From Azospirillum sp. TSO35-2 (GTDB lineage: Bacteria; Pseudomonadota; Alphaproteobacteria; Azospirillales; Azospirillaceae): a stretch of DNA of 64,000 nucleotides. The stretch covers positions 2,513,508 through 2,577,507 of the forward strand of contig NZ_LGRA01000021.1 in the NCBI RefSeq assembly GCF_003116095.1. The letters are read 5' to 3'. Each line of letters begins with the position of its first letter. The stretch's first letter is position 1. The position numbers were made by a program, and so were the translations under genes. The notes below the pieces were generated by a model. That model did not search any database, was not told where the DNA came from, and saw nothing but the letters and a program-made list of their open reading frames with translations. Shown here piece by piece: positions 16,586 through 24,958 of the stretch.

Positions 16586-17929
16586 TCAGACGTTCAGCAG
16601 CAGGTTCTCGCGTTCCCAGGAGCTGATGACCCGGTTGTAGGCCTCGTACTCCGCCTCCTTCACGCAGGTGACGGCGTCGATGAAGCGTTCGCCCAGGATT
16701 TCCTTCAGCGGCTTGCAGGCGTTGAACTTGGTCAGCGCCTCCGCCTGATGGCGGGCCAGGGTGAAGGCGAGGCGGTAGGCGGAGCCCTTGATCGGGTCGT
16801 TCGGCTCCAGCCCCTGGGTCATGCCGATGAAGCCGCAGGCCAGCGACGCGGCGATGGCCAGATAGGGGTTGGCGTCGGCGCCGGCCACCCGGTTCTCCAC
16901 TCGGCGGGCGTCCGGCTGCGACACCGGCACGCGCAGGCCGGTGGTGCGGTTGTCGCGGCCCCAATGCACGTTGATCGGCGCGTCGGAGTTCGGGATCAGC
17001 CGGCGGTAGCTGTTGACGTTCGGCGCCAGCAGCGGCATCGCGTAGGGCAGGTATTTCTGCAGGCCGGCGATGTGCGACAGGAACAGGGCGCTGTCGGTGC
17101 CGTCGGGGTTGGCGAACAGGTTGCGGCCGCTGTCGGCGTCGACCACCGACTGGTGGATGTGCATGGCGCTGCCCGGCTCGCCCTGCATCGGCTTGGCCAT
17201 GAAGGTGGCGTAGATCTGGTGGCGGATCGCCGCCTCGCGCGCGGTGCGCTTGAACAGGAAGGCCTGGTCGGCCAGTTCCAGCGCGTCGCCGTGGTTGAAG
17301 TTGATCTCGATCTGCGCCGCCCCGGCCTCGTGCGTCAGGGTGTCGATGTCGATGTCCTGCTTTTCGCAGAAATCATAGACCGCCTCGAAGATCGGGTCGA
17401 ACTCGTTGACCGCGTCGATGCCGAAGGCCTGCCGGCCGCTCTCCATCCGGCCGTTGCGGCCGACCGGCGGCACCAGCGGGTAGTCGGGGTCCTTGTTGAC
17501 CTGGACCAGGAAGAACTCCAGTTCCGGCGCCACCAGCGGCTTCCAGCCGCGCTCCTCGTACAGCGCCAGCACGCGCTTCAGCACATGGCGGGGCGAGACG
17601 TCGACCGGGCGGCCGTCGGCGTAGACGCAGTCGGTGATGACCTGCGCCGTCGGCTCGTTGTACCAGGGGACGAAGCGGATCGTGCGTTCGTCCGGGATCA
17701 TGTAGATGTCGGAATTCTCGTCGGCGGTGATGTCCTCGTCCTCGGGGAACTCACCGGTCACGGTCTGGACGAAGATCGCCTCGGGCAGGCGCAGGCCACG
17801 GTCGCGCAGGATGCGGAGGAATTTTTCGGCGGGGACGATCTTGCCCCGCGCGATGCCCGACATGTCGGGCACCAGACATTCGACTTCGGTAATGCGGTTC
17901 TTCTTGATGAAGTCTTCCATAAAACCCAT
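16586..17929 (-). CDS. puuA: Glutamine synthetase-family gamma-glutamylputrescine synthetase
   Basis: Probably ligates glutamate to putrescine using ATP, the first step of the Puu pathway. At 447 residues it has type I glutamine synthetase features: beta-grasp N-terminus (VECLVPDMSGIARGKIVPAE), APELEFFLV, HEAGAAQIEINF and AMHIHQSV, then the ATP and adenylation-loop region (NSYRRLIPNSDAPINVHWGR). The VPDMSGIARGK segment and the lack of the usual adenylation tyrosine region are typical of PuuA-like rather than GlnA proteins. Start ATG 17929 (ATG 17920 is the alternative); the longer open frame upstream is not coding. Context (puuB, pot operon, aguA) supports the polyamine role. Other gamma-glutamyl-amine synthetases remain possible. 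Confidence 0.88.
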   Translation of the reverse strand: MGFMEDFIKKNRITEVECLVPDMSGIARGKIVPAEKFLRILRDRGLRLPEAIFVQTVTGEFPEDEDITADENSDIYMIPDERTIRFVPWYNEPTAQVITDCVYADGRPVDVSPRHVLKRVLALYEERGWKPLVAPELEFFLVQVNKDPDYPLVPPVGRNGRMESGRQAFGIDAVNEFDPIFEAVYDFCEKQDIDIDTLTHEAGAAQIEINFNHGDALELADQAFLFKRTAREAAIRHQIYATFMAKPMQGEPGSAMHIHQSVVDADSGRNLFANPDGTDSALFLSHIAGLQKYLPYAMPLLAPNVNSYRRLIPNSDAPINVHWGRDNRTTGLRVPVSQPDARRVENRVAGADANPYLAIAASLACGFIGMTQGLEPNDPIKGSAYRLAFTLARHQAEALTKFNACKPLKEILGERFIDAVTCVKEAEYEAYNRVISSWERENLLLNV

Positions 17930-18127
17930 GGGTGTGGCGGACCGCTCCGGGCGATGGGCAGCCCCCTCCGTGCTGTGGACGACAGCGACACTATGACGCC
18001 GTTCGCGGGGGGCGCGCCAGAGGGACCTGTCGGGGGAATGCCATGATTTTTTTACGCCTTGGCCGCCACATGATGTAAATTGCATAAATTCAGAATTACT
18101 CTCCCAAAAAACTTCAAAGGTGTGGCG

Positions 18128-18523
18128 ATGCATTATTTCATACTTATAGCTGCAGTTTTTGCCCTCTTTGGATGCGTCACTGTCAGGGATGGGACCACTC
18201 GTCCCGCCACGGCAGACACAGCGGCAGCGCCACAGGCCGGGAAGCAGCAACCCAAGAAGGAATGCGCAATTTCGACGGAGTACGTCGCGCGTTACGGCAT
18301 GGATAAAGCTCGAAAGAAGTTGGCGGAGTGCGAAAAGCAAAACACTGCAGCGGAAGGCAGAGCCAACGCAAATGCAAGAGCGGCATCTGCGCAGAAACCT
18401 GCGAAACCACAGAAGCCTGCTGCAGCAAAACCCCAAAAAGAATGTGCAGTCTCAACCGAATATGTCGCTCGGGTTGGCTTCGAAAGGGCTAGAAAAGAAC
18501 TTGAGGCCTGCGAAGGCAATTAA
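18128..18523 (+). CDS. Lipoprotein with two 29-residue repeats, relatively AT-rich
   Basis: A 131-residue protein. ATG 18128 has AAAGGTG upstream and starts a short lipoprotein signal, MHYFILIAAVFALFGCV, with lipobox cysteine at residue 16. The rest is polar and Ala/Lys/Gln-rich. Two copies of a 29-residue unit lie at residues 43-71 and 103-131, each with ECA(I/V)STEYVAR, then (M/F)(D/E)(K/R)ARK and a final C-E, giving a conserved Cys pair per unit. I do not recognise a family. Base composition here (18040-18560) is clearly more AT-rich than on either side, suggesting recent acquisition or a fast-evolving gene. It sits in the divergent space between puuA and puuB. Confidence 0.75.
   Translation: MHYFILIAAVFALFGCVTVRDGTTRPATADTAAAPQAGKQQPKKECAISTEYVARYGMDKARKKLAECEKQNTAAEGRANANARAASAQKPAKPQKPAAAKPQKECAVSTEYVARVGFERARKELEACEGN
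18254..18340 (+). repeat. First copy of the 29-residue repeat
   Basis: Encodes the unit starting KKECAISTEYVARYG and ending AECEKQ. It matches the copy at 18434-18520 in about 20 of 29 residues, including both cysteines. Confidence 0.85.
18434..18520 (+). repeat. Second copy of the 29-residue repeat
   Basis: Encodes the unit starting QKECAVSTEYVARVG and ending EACEGN, directly followed by the TAA stop. The two copies are separated by a low-complexity Ala/Lys/Gln linker. Confidence 0.85.
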
Positions 18524-18638
18524 AAACATGGCATGGTTCAGCCCCTCGCCGTGATGTGAAAGCTGTTCCCTCGGTCGAATGGTCTTTCGCGTATTTGCGA
18601 TTGACCACGACCAGCGGGAGAGCCTTAAACTGCGCCGC

Positions 18639-19919
18639 ATGCCGAAAGCCTCATACCTGAACAGCTGGTACGCCGCCTCCGCCGCCCCCCGGCCCGACCA
18701 TCCCATCCTGGAGGGCGAGCTGGCGTGCGACGTCTGCGTCGTCGGCGGCGGCTACACCGGCCTGACCGCGGCGCTGGAACTGGCGGAGCGCGGCCTCGAC
18801 GTCATCCTCTTGGAGGCGGAGCGCTGCGGCTGGGGCGCGTCGGGCCGCAACGGCGGCCAGATCATCACCGGCTACAACAAGCCGATGGCGACGATCGAAA
18901 GCTGGGTCGGCAAGGACGACGCCCGCCACCTGTGGGATTTCGGCGAGGAGGCCAAGGCCCAGCTCGCCGAACGGGTGGAGCGCCACGCCATCGCCTGCGA
19001 CCTGACCTGGGGCTTCGCCTACGCCGCGCTGAAGCCGCGCCACATGCAGGACGTGACGGCGCTGGAGCGCGAGATGCGCGACGACTACGGCTATGACAAG
19101 GTACGGCGGCTCGACCGCGCCGGCATCCGCGACCATGTCCGCAGCGACGCCTACATCGGCGGCCTGCTGGACGAGGGCAGCGGCCATCTCCATCCGCTGA
19201 ACTACGCGCTGGGGCTGGCCCGCGCCGCCGACGCCGCCGGGGTCCGCGTCTTCGAGAACAGCCGCGTCATCGCGCTCGACAGCGGCAGCGCGCCCTGGGT
19301 CAGCACCGGGCGCGGCCGGGTCCGTGCCAGGCACCTGATCCTCGCCGGCAACGCCTATCTGGGCGGGCTGGCGCCGGGGCTGGCCCGCACCATCATGCCG
19401 GTCGCCACCTACCTGATCGCCACCGAACCGCTGGGGGAGGCGCGCGCCAAGGCGCTGCTGCCGACCAACATCGCGGTGTCGGACATGAACTTCGCGCTGA
19501 ACTATTTCCGCCGGTCGGCCGACCACCGGCTGCTGTTCGGCGGCGGCGTCAGCTATTCCGGGCTCGACGCGCCGGGGCTGAAGCAGGCGATGCGGCTGAA
19601 GATGCTGGGGGTCTATCCGGAGCTGCGCGACGCCCGCGTCGACTACTTCTGGGGCGGGCAGGTCGCCATCACCATGAACCGCATGCCGCATCTGGGGCGG
19701 CTGTCGCCGACCACCCTGTTCGCCCACGGCTATTCCGGGCATGGCGTGGCGCTGGCCGGCATGGCCGGCCGCGTGATGGCCGAGGCGGTGCGCGGAACGG
19801 CGGAGCGGTTCGACGTGTTCGCCCGCGTCCCCCACATGCATTTTCCCGGCGGCCGGCGGTTCCGCACACCGGCGTTGGTCCTCGCAATGCTCTGGTTCCG
19901 TTTGCGCGATCTGCTGTAG
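18639..19919 (+). CDS. puuB: FAD-dependent gamma-glutamylputrescine oxidase
   Basis: Likely oxidises gamma-glutamylputrescine to the aldehyde, the second Puu step. The 426-residue length matches PuuB/DAO-family enzymes. The FAD dinucleotide motif is CVVGGGYTGLTAALELAERG (about 30-49) followed by ILLEAERCGWGASGRNGGQI, a signature shared with E. coli PuuB. GGGVSYSGLD and the C-terminal LFAHGYSGHGVALAGM complete the FAD-binding fold. ATG 18639 is chosen; the frame stays open to 18579. It lies opposite puuA with the repeat lipoprotein gene between them. Confidence 0.87.
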   Translation: MPKASYLNSWYAASAAPRPDHPILEGELACDVCVVGGGYTGLTAALELAERGLDVILLEAERCGWGASGRNGGQIITGYNKPMATIESWVGKDDARHLWDFGEEAKAQLAERVERHAIACDLTWGFAYAALKPRHMQDVTALEREMRDDYGYDKVRRLDRAGIRDHVRSDAYIGGLLDEGSGHLHPLNYALGLARAADAAGVRVFENSRVIALDSGSAPWVSTGRGRVRARHLILAGNAYLGGLAPGLARTIMPVATYLIATEPLGEARAKALLPTNIAVSDMNFALNYFRRSADHRLLFGGGVSYSGLDAPGLKQAMRLKMLGVYPELRDARVDYFWGGQVAITMNRMPHLGRLSPTTLFAHGYSGHGVALAGMAGRVMAEAVRGTAERFDVFARVPHMHFPGGRRFRTPALVLAMLWFRLRDLL

Positions 19920-19972
19920 GGTGCTCCGGCATTCCATTGCCCGCAGCCCATTGTCCATTGCGTCCGGAACCG

Positions 19973-21022
19973 ATGACCGACACCCCCAGCAGCGACGAGC
20001 CCACCACCGGCGGCGCCCCCGCCCCCGCCGATTCCGCTGTGGACAAGGAGGTGGCGGACAAGGCGGCGCAGGAGAATGTGCTCGCCCAGCCGATGCGGGA
20101 CACCCATTTCGATTTCCAGCACAAGGTGTTCAGCCTGCCCGGCGCCTTCTTCTGCCAGGAGCCGAACAGCAAGGACGCCGTCCTCAACATCCTGCTCGGC
20201 GACCTGAAGGTGGCGCTGGCCTTCCCCACCCTGATGGAGTCCTTCCAGATCGAGGAGGGCAGCCACGACGCCCGCCTGCTGGAGATCATCGAGCAGGGGC
20301 TAGCCTTCGTGAAGCAGATCCGCCCCGGCGAGGAAATCCCCGGCGAGCTGCTGGACGGCCGGGCGTCCTGGTCGGTGGACGACAAGCACCGCGCCCTCGC
20401 CAAGGGCCGCCTGATCGTGCAGCTGGTGTCCTTCGTCGGCGGCGGCGAGATGATCGTGTCGGACGCCGACGAGCTGGAACAGCTGGTGGAGGATCCGCAG
20501 ACCCAGGGCAAGGTGAAGATCGCCTTCGCCCGGATCGCCGAGCGGCTGAAGCTGACCACCAACCCCGAACAGTATCTGAACGACCGCATCGACGATCTGG
20601 CGCAGGAGCTGTCCTACATCGAGGCGCTGCGCGACCGCTTCAAGCACATCCGCAAGATCGACTCCTGCCTGGGCAAGCTGGCCACGGTCTACCGCACCGA
20701 CCGCACCTTCTGCAGCGAGTTGAACCGGATGCAGGGGCTGATCCGCAAGCCGCTGTCCGAATACGACCTGATCTTCGACCAGGCCGACGCGCAGACCGGC
20801 GACATCGTCGGCGCCCTGCGCAACTTCCACCCCACCGTGCAGTTCATCCGCAAGATCCGCGACGACCTCCGCGCCAAGCTGCTGGAATGGGAGGATCTGC
20901 TCCGCGGCTGGGACGAGGTGTCGCTGGAACGCTCCCCCAAGATCGAGCAATTGCAGAAGCAGACCTACCGCTTCCTGGCCAGCCGCTACATCGAGACGAC
21001 GGTGTGGAAGCGCGGCGGGTGA
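19973..21022 (+). CDS. Conserved-looking protein of unknown function (349 residues)
   Basis: No recognised family. The N-terminal 30 residues are acidic and Pro/Thr-rich; the rest is predicted soluble and mostly helical, with segments FDFQHKVFSLPGAFFCQEPN, LVSFVGGGEMIVSDADELEQ, a helical region around EQYLNDRIDDLAQELSYIEA and a C-terminal LQKQTYRFLASRYIETTVWK. There is no signal peptide or membrane helix. ATG 19973 is the first ATG; an in-frame TTG at 19937 could extend it. It starts 53 bases after puuB on the same strand and could be co-transcribed, but nothing links it to polyamines. Coding is supported by length, codon use and a hairpin element beyond its stop. Confidence 0.7.
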   Translation: MTDTPSSDEPTTGGAPAPADSAVDKEVADKAAQENVLAQPMRDTHFDFQHKVFSLPGAFFCQEPNSKDAVLNILLGDLKVALAFPTLMESFQIEEGSHDARLLEIIEQGLAFVKQIRPGEEIPGELLDGRASWSVDDKHRALAKGRLIVQLVSFVGGGEMIVSDADELEQLVEDPQTQGKVKIAFARIAERLKLTTNPEQYLNDRIDDLAQELSYIEALRDRFKHIRKIDSCLGKLATVYRTDRTFCSELNRMQGLIRKPLSEYDLIFDQADAQTGDIVGALRNFHPTVQFIRKIRDDLRAKLLEWEDLLRGWDEVSLERSPKIEQLQKQTYRFLASRYIETTVWKRGG

Positions 21023-21047
21023 GGATGTGGGAGTGTCGGCTTCGAAT

Positions 21048-21230
21048 GCCCCCACCCTAACCCTCCCCCGCTATCGCGGGAGAGGGAACTCCGCCGCTTC
21101 GGCATTCACGTTACGCCGACAAGCGTCTTACCCCCTCTCCCGCGGAGCTCTCGCACAAACCTCCGGTTTGTGCTGACGCGACAGGCGGACCACAGGTCCG
21201 CTGAGAGCGGGGGAGGGATGGGGAGGGGGC
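21048..21230. repeat. GC-rich multi-hairpin intergenic repeat, copy A
   Basis: The outer arms begin GCCCCCACCCTAACCCTCCC and end GAGGGATGGGGAGGGGGC. Inner arms are GCGGGAGAGGG and CCCTCTCCCGC. The core holds two perfect small hairpins: GCACAAACC-TCC-GGTTTGTGC (21153-21173) and GCGGACC-ACA-GGTCCGC (21185-21201). The same type of element occurs at 24792-24918 on the other side of smc. It resembles dispersed REP/MITE-like palindromes of GC-rich alphaproteobacteria; it has no coding capacity. Confidence 0.85.
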
Positions 21231-21270
21231 AATTGAGGTGGGGGGCATCGTCAGCCGAAGCCCCACCGCC

Positions 21271-24200
21271 TCACGCCACCCCGCGCAACTCCGCCGCCCG
21301 GCTCAGATCCACGCTGACCAGTTGCGACACGCCGCGTTCGACCATCGTCACGCCGAACAGGCGGTCGACCCGCGCCATGGTCAGGCGGTGGTGGGTGATG
21401 ATCAGGAAGCGGGTGTCGCCCTGGCGGGCGATGTCCTCGACCAGATCGCAGAAGCGGCCGACATTCGCCTCGTCCAGCGGGGCGTCGACCTCGTCCAGCA
21501 CGCAGATCGGCGCCGGGTTGGAGCGGAACACCGCGAACAGCAGCGACAGCGCCGTCAGCGCCTGCTCGCCGCCCGACAGCAGCGACAGCACCTGCAGCTT
21601 CTTGCCGGGCGGGCTGGCGTAGATCTCCAGGCCGGCGTTCAGCGGGTCCTCGGCGTTCACCAGTTCCAGATAGGCCTTGCCGCCGCCGAACAGCCGGGTG
21701 AACAGCTCCTGGAAGTCGCGGTTGACCACGTCGAAGCTGGCGATCAGCCGTTCGCGCGCCTCGCGGTTCAGGCTGGCGATTCCCTGACGCAGCCGGGCGA
21801 TGGCGGCGGTCAGGTCGTCGCGCTCGCCATGCAGGCCGGCGATCTGGGCGTCCAGCTCACTCGCCTCCAGCTCGGCGCGCAGATTGACCGGCCCCATGCC
21901 GTCGCGCTCGCGCGTCAGCTTGTCGAGCCGCGCCTCCACCGCGCCGGCATCGGGCAGCGGTTCATCCGGGGCAAGCTCGGCGGCGGCGCGGGTGTCGTCC
22001 GGCCGGCAGTCCAGCCGCTCGGCGATCCGCTCGGTCAGGGTGCGTTCCTGCTGGAGCGCCGCCGACACCGCCGCCTCGGCGCGGGCGCGGGCTTCACGGC
22101 CGTCGGCCAGCGCGGCCTCGGCGTCGTGCAGCGCCTGTTCGGTCTCGGCCAGCCGGGCTTCGGCCCCGGCCAGCGCGTCGGCGGCGCGCTTGCGGTCGCG
22201 CTCCGCCGCGGCGATGCGGTCCTGCAACTCCTGGCGCTCCGCCGCGATCGCCGCCGGCCGGCCGGACAGTTGGGCGATCTCACCCTCCGCCGCCTCGGCC
22301 CGGCTGCGCAGTTCGGCGACCCGCCCGCCGGCCCCGGCGGAGCGGGTGTCCCACGAGGCGGTTTCGGCCTGGATCGCCGCCAGCCGTTGCGCCCGCGCCT
22401 GCGCCTCGCGCGTCAGCCGGTCGAGCGCGTTCTGCCGCTCGGCCAGGACGGCGCGGTGTTCGGCCAGCGCCGCCCGCTGCTCGTTGACCCGTTCCCGCCC
22501 CTCCCGCGCGTCCGGCAAGGCGTCGAGCAGCTCCACCGCCTCGTCGCGGCGGCTGGCGGCCTCGCGTTCGTCGGCGGCCAGCCGCTCCACCGCCTCGACC
22601 AGCGCGGCGAGGCGGGAGGACGCCGCGTCGGCCTCACGCGCCAGCTTGGCGTGGCGGTCGCGGGCGGTGTTGAGCGCGCCGAAGCCCTCGCGCACCGCAT
22701 CGCGGGCGCGGCGGTCGGCCTGGGCGGCGGCCTCCACCGCCAGCTTGGCCGCCTCCAGCGCCTCGCGCGCCTCCTCCACCCGCTCGTCGGCGAGATCGAG
22801 GTCGCCGCGCAGCTCGGCCAGCCGGTTGCGCTGCTTCAGCCGCACCGCCGCGGCGGTCGGCGCCCCGGCCTGGACGGTCAGCCCGTCCCAGCGCCACGCC
22901 CCGCCGTCGCGACTGACCAGGACCTGCCCCGGCGCCAGCGCCCCCACCAGCGCCACACCGCTTGCGGCGTCATCGACCACCCCGACATGGGCCAGCGCCC
23001 GGCCGGCGGCCGGCGGCCCCTGCACCCGGTCGGCCAGCGGCTCGGCCCCCGGCGGCAGCGGCGCCACGGCGTCGTAGCCGGGCAGCGTGCGCCAATGCAC
23101 CGGCGCCGCCTCGTCCAGCGGCGCCGTCAGCGCGTCGCCCAGCGCGGCGGCCAGTGCGCCCTCATAGCCCGGTGCCACCGTGACGGCGTCGACCAGTGGC
23201 GGGAACAGCCCGCCGGCCCCGGCCTCCAGCAGTTCGGCCAGCGCCCGCTCCTCGGCGCGCAGCTTGGCGCGGGCGGACTCGGCGACGGACAGCGCCTCCC
23301 GCGCGCGGGACTGGGCCGGTTCGGCGTCCGCCTTGGCGTGCTCGGCGGCCTCGGCGGCGTCGCGCGCCTGCTCCAGCCGCTGCTCGGCCAGTTCCACCGC
23401 CAGTTCGGCCTCCGACAGGTCGGCGCGGCCGGCGATTTCCGCCTCCAGCGCGGCGCGCTGGGCCTTCTGTTCGGCCAGCCGGGTGGCCAGCCCCAGGGCG
23501 CGGGCCTGCAACTCGGCGACCTGACGCTGGGTGGCGGCGCGGCGGGCCTCGTCGGCGGCGACCGCCTCGGTCAGACGGGTCAGCTCGCGGTCGAGCGTGT
23601 CGACGCGGTCGCGCGCCTCGGCCAGCGCCTCGCCGGCGGCCTCCTCCAGCATCTCCTCGTCGGACTGGGCGGCCAGCAGCCGGTCACGCTCGGCCTCCAA
23701 CCGGGCCAGCGCCTCGCCGGCGTCGGCGGCCAGCGCCTCCTCGCGGCCAAGGTCGCCGGCGATCTGGCGCAGCCGGGCCTCCAGGGCGCGCTGCTGCTCG
23801 GCAACGCGCTTGTCCTCGGCATCGAGCTGCTCGCGGGCGATGACCAGCCGTTGCAGCGCCGCGGCGGCGCGCGCCTCGCTCTGCCGGGTGTCGGGCAGGC
23901 CGGCGGCGGCCTCGGTCCGGCGGGCGGCGAGCTGGTTGACCGCCAGCATGCGGTCGCGCACCGCGGCCTCGGCGGCGGCGAAGGCGGCGTGGGCGCGCTG
24001 GCGGTCGTCCTGCGCCGCCATCCAGCGCAGGTGCCACAGCACCGCCTCCGCCTTGCGGATCTGGTCGGACAGGTTGCGGTAGCGGGCGGCCTGCCGCGCC
24101 TGCTTCTTCAGGCTCTGCAGTTGGGTGTCCATCGCCCCGATGACGTCGTCGAGGCGGGTCAGGTTGGTTTCCGCCGCCTTCAGCCGCAACTCGGCCTCGT

Positions 24201-24732
24201 GGCGGCGGGAATGCAGGCCGGTGATGCCGGCGGCTTCCTCCAGCAGGGCGCGGCGGTCCTGCGGCTTGGCCGAGATGATCTGCGCCACCTTGCCCTGGCT
24301 GACCAGCGCCGGGGAGCCGGCGCCCGACGCGTTGTCGGCGAACAGCAGCTGCACGTCGCGCGCCCGCACCAGCTTGCCGTTGACCCGGTAGTCGGAGCCC
24401 GACCCGCGCTCGATCCGCCGGGTGATCTCCAGCTCGTCATGCTCGTTGAGGCTGGCGGGCGCGGTGCGCGCGCGGTTATCGACCGCCAGCGTCACCTCGC
24501 CCAGATTGCGGGCCGGACGGCTGGAGGTGCCGCCGAAGATGACGTCGTCCATGTCGTCGCCGCGCATCCGCTTGGCCGACGTCTCGCCCATCACCCAGCG
24601 CAGCGCCTCCACCAGATTGGACTTGCCGCAGCCGTTGGGACCGACGATGCCGGTCATCCCGGGTTCGATGACCAGCTCCGTGGCATCGACGAACGACTTG
24701 AAGCCCGACAGGCGGAGACGCGTGAACTGCAC
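21271..24732 (-). CDS. smc: Chromosome partition protein SMC
   Basis: 1153-residue SMC ATPase that condenses and helps segregate the chromosome with ScpA/ScpB. The N-terminal head has Walker A GPNGCGKSN (31-39) within MQFTRLRLSGFKSFVDATEL. Two long Ala/Arg/Glu-rich coiled coils flank a hinge around residues 500-620. The C-terminal head has the signature LLSGGEQALTALSLLFAVF and Walker B PICVLDEVDAPLDEAN. Length and order are normal for the family. The start is GTG 24732. It is transcribed toward the unknown gene at 19973 and is bracketed by two related hairpin repeats. scpA/scpB are not in the window. Confidence 0.97.
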   Translation of the reverse strand: MQFTRLRLSGFKSFVDATELVIEPGMTGIVGPNGCGKSNLVEALRWVMGETSAKRMRGDDMDDVIFGGTSSRPARNLGEVTLAVDNRARTAPASLNEHDELEITRRIERGSGSDYRVNGKLVRARDVQLLFADNASGAGSPALVSQGKVAQIISAKPQDRRALLEEAAGITGLHSRRHEAELRLKAAETNLTRLDDVIGAMDTQLQSLKKQARQAARYRNLSDQIRKAEAVLWHLRWMAAQDDRQRAHAAFAAAEAAVRDRMLAVNQLAARRTEAAAGLPDTRQSEARAAAALQRLVIAREQLDAEDKRVAEQQRALEARLRQIAGDLGREEALAADAGEALARLEAERDRLLAAQSDEEMLEEAAGEALAEARDRVDTLDRELTRLTEAVAADEARRAATQRQVAELQARALGLATRLAEQKAQRAALEAEIAGRADLSEAELAVELAEQRLEQARDAAEAAEHAKADAEPAQSRAREALSVAESARAKLRAEERALAELLEAGAGGLFPPLVDAVTVAPGYEGALAAALGDALTAPLDEAAPVHWRTLPGYDAVAPLPPGAEPLADRVQGPPAAGRALAHVGVVDDAASGVALVGALAPGQVLVSRDGGAWRWDGLTVQAGAPTAAAVRLKQRNRLAELRGDLDLADERVEEAREALEAAKLAVEAAAQADRRARDAVREGFGALNTARDRHAKLAREADAASSRLAALVEAVERLAADEREAASRRDEAVELLDALPDAREGRERVNEQRAALAEHRAVLAERQNALDRLTREAQARAQRLAAIQAETASWDTRSAGAGGRVAELRSRAEAAEGEIAQLSGRPAAIAAERQELQDRIAAAERDRKRAADALAGAEARLAETEQALHDAEAALADGREARARAEAAVSAALQQERTLTERIAERLDCRPDDTRAAAELAPDEPLPDAGAVEARLDKLTRERDGMGPVNLRAELEASELDAQIAGLHGERDDLTAAIARLRQGIASLNREARERLIASFDVVNRDFQELFTRLFGGGKAYLELVNAEDPLNAGLEIYASPPGKKLQVLSLLSGGEQALTALSLLFAVFRSNPAPICVLDEVDAPLDEANVGRFCDLVEDIARQGDTRFLIITHHRLTMARVDRLFGVTMVERGVSQLVSVDLSRAAELRGVA

Positions 24733-24791
24733 TGGGGAACAACCTTTGGTGTACTGAAGGCTATTGTAGGTGTCTGCACGGGAAGACTAAT

Positions 24792-24918
24792 GCCCCCACC
24801 CCGCCCTCCCCCGCTGGCGCGGGAGAGGGTGCCTTATGCATAGGCGGCGGCAGTCCCCTCTCCCGCGATCGGACCGGCCTTCGGCCGGCCGAGGGCGGGG
24901 GAGGGTTAGGGAGGGGGC
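24792..24918. repeat. GC-rich multi-hairpin intergenic repeat, copy B
   Basis: The outer arms begin GCCCCCACCCCGCCCTCCCC and end GAGGGTTAGGGAGGGGGC; inner arms GCGGGAGAGGG / CCCTCTCCCGC are identical to copy A. The core differs, containing CCGGCC-TTC-GGCCGG. It lies between the smc start and the stop of the dsbA-like gene, so any smc promoter must sit in or beside it. Confidence 0.85.
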
Positions 24919-24958
24919 ATCACGCAGCGCCCAAACGACACAGCGAACAGTCAGCCCA

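Noticed and set aside
21238..24843. 1201-codon open frame on the plus strand over smc
   Set aside because: Antisense shadow; repetitive Gly/Arg/Leu/Gln composition follows from the complement of SMC coiled-coil codons, and all SMC motifs are intact on the minus strand.
24733..24958. Possible small gene in the repeat upstream of smc
   Set aside because: Frames arise from the palindromic GC-rich repeat and have no ribosome site.
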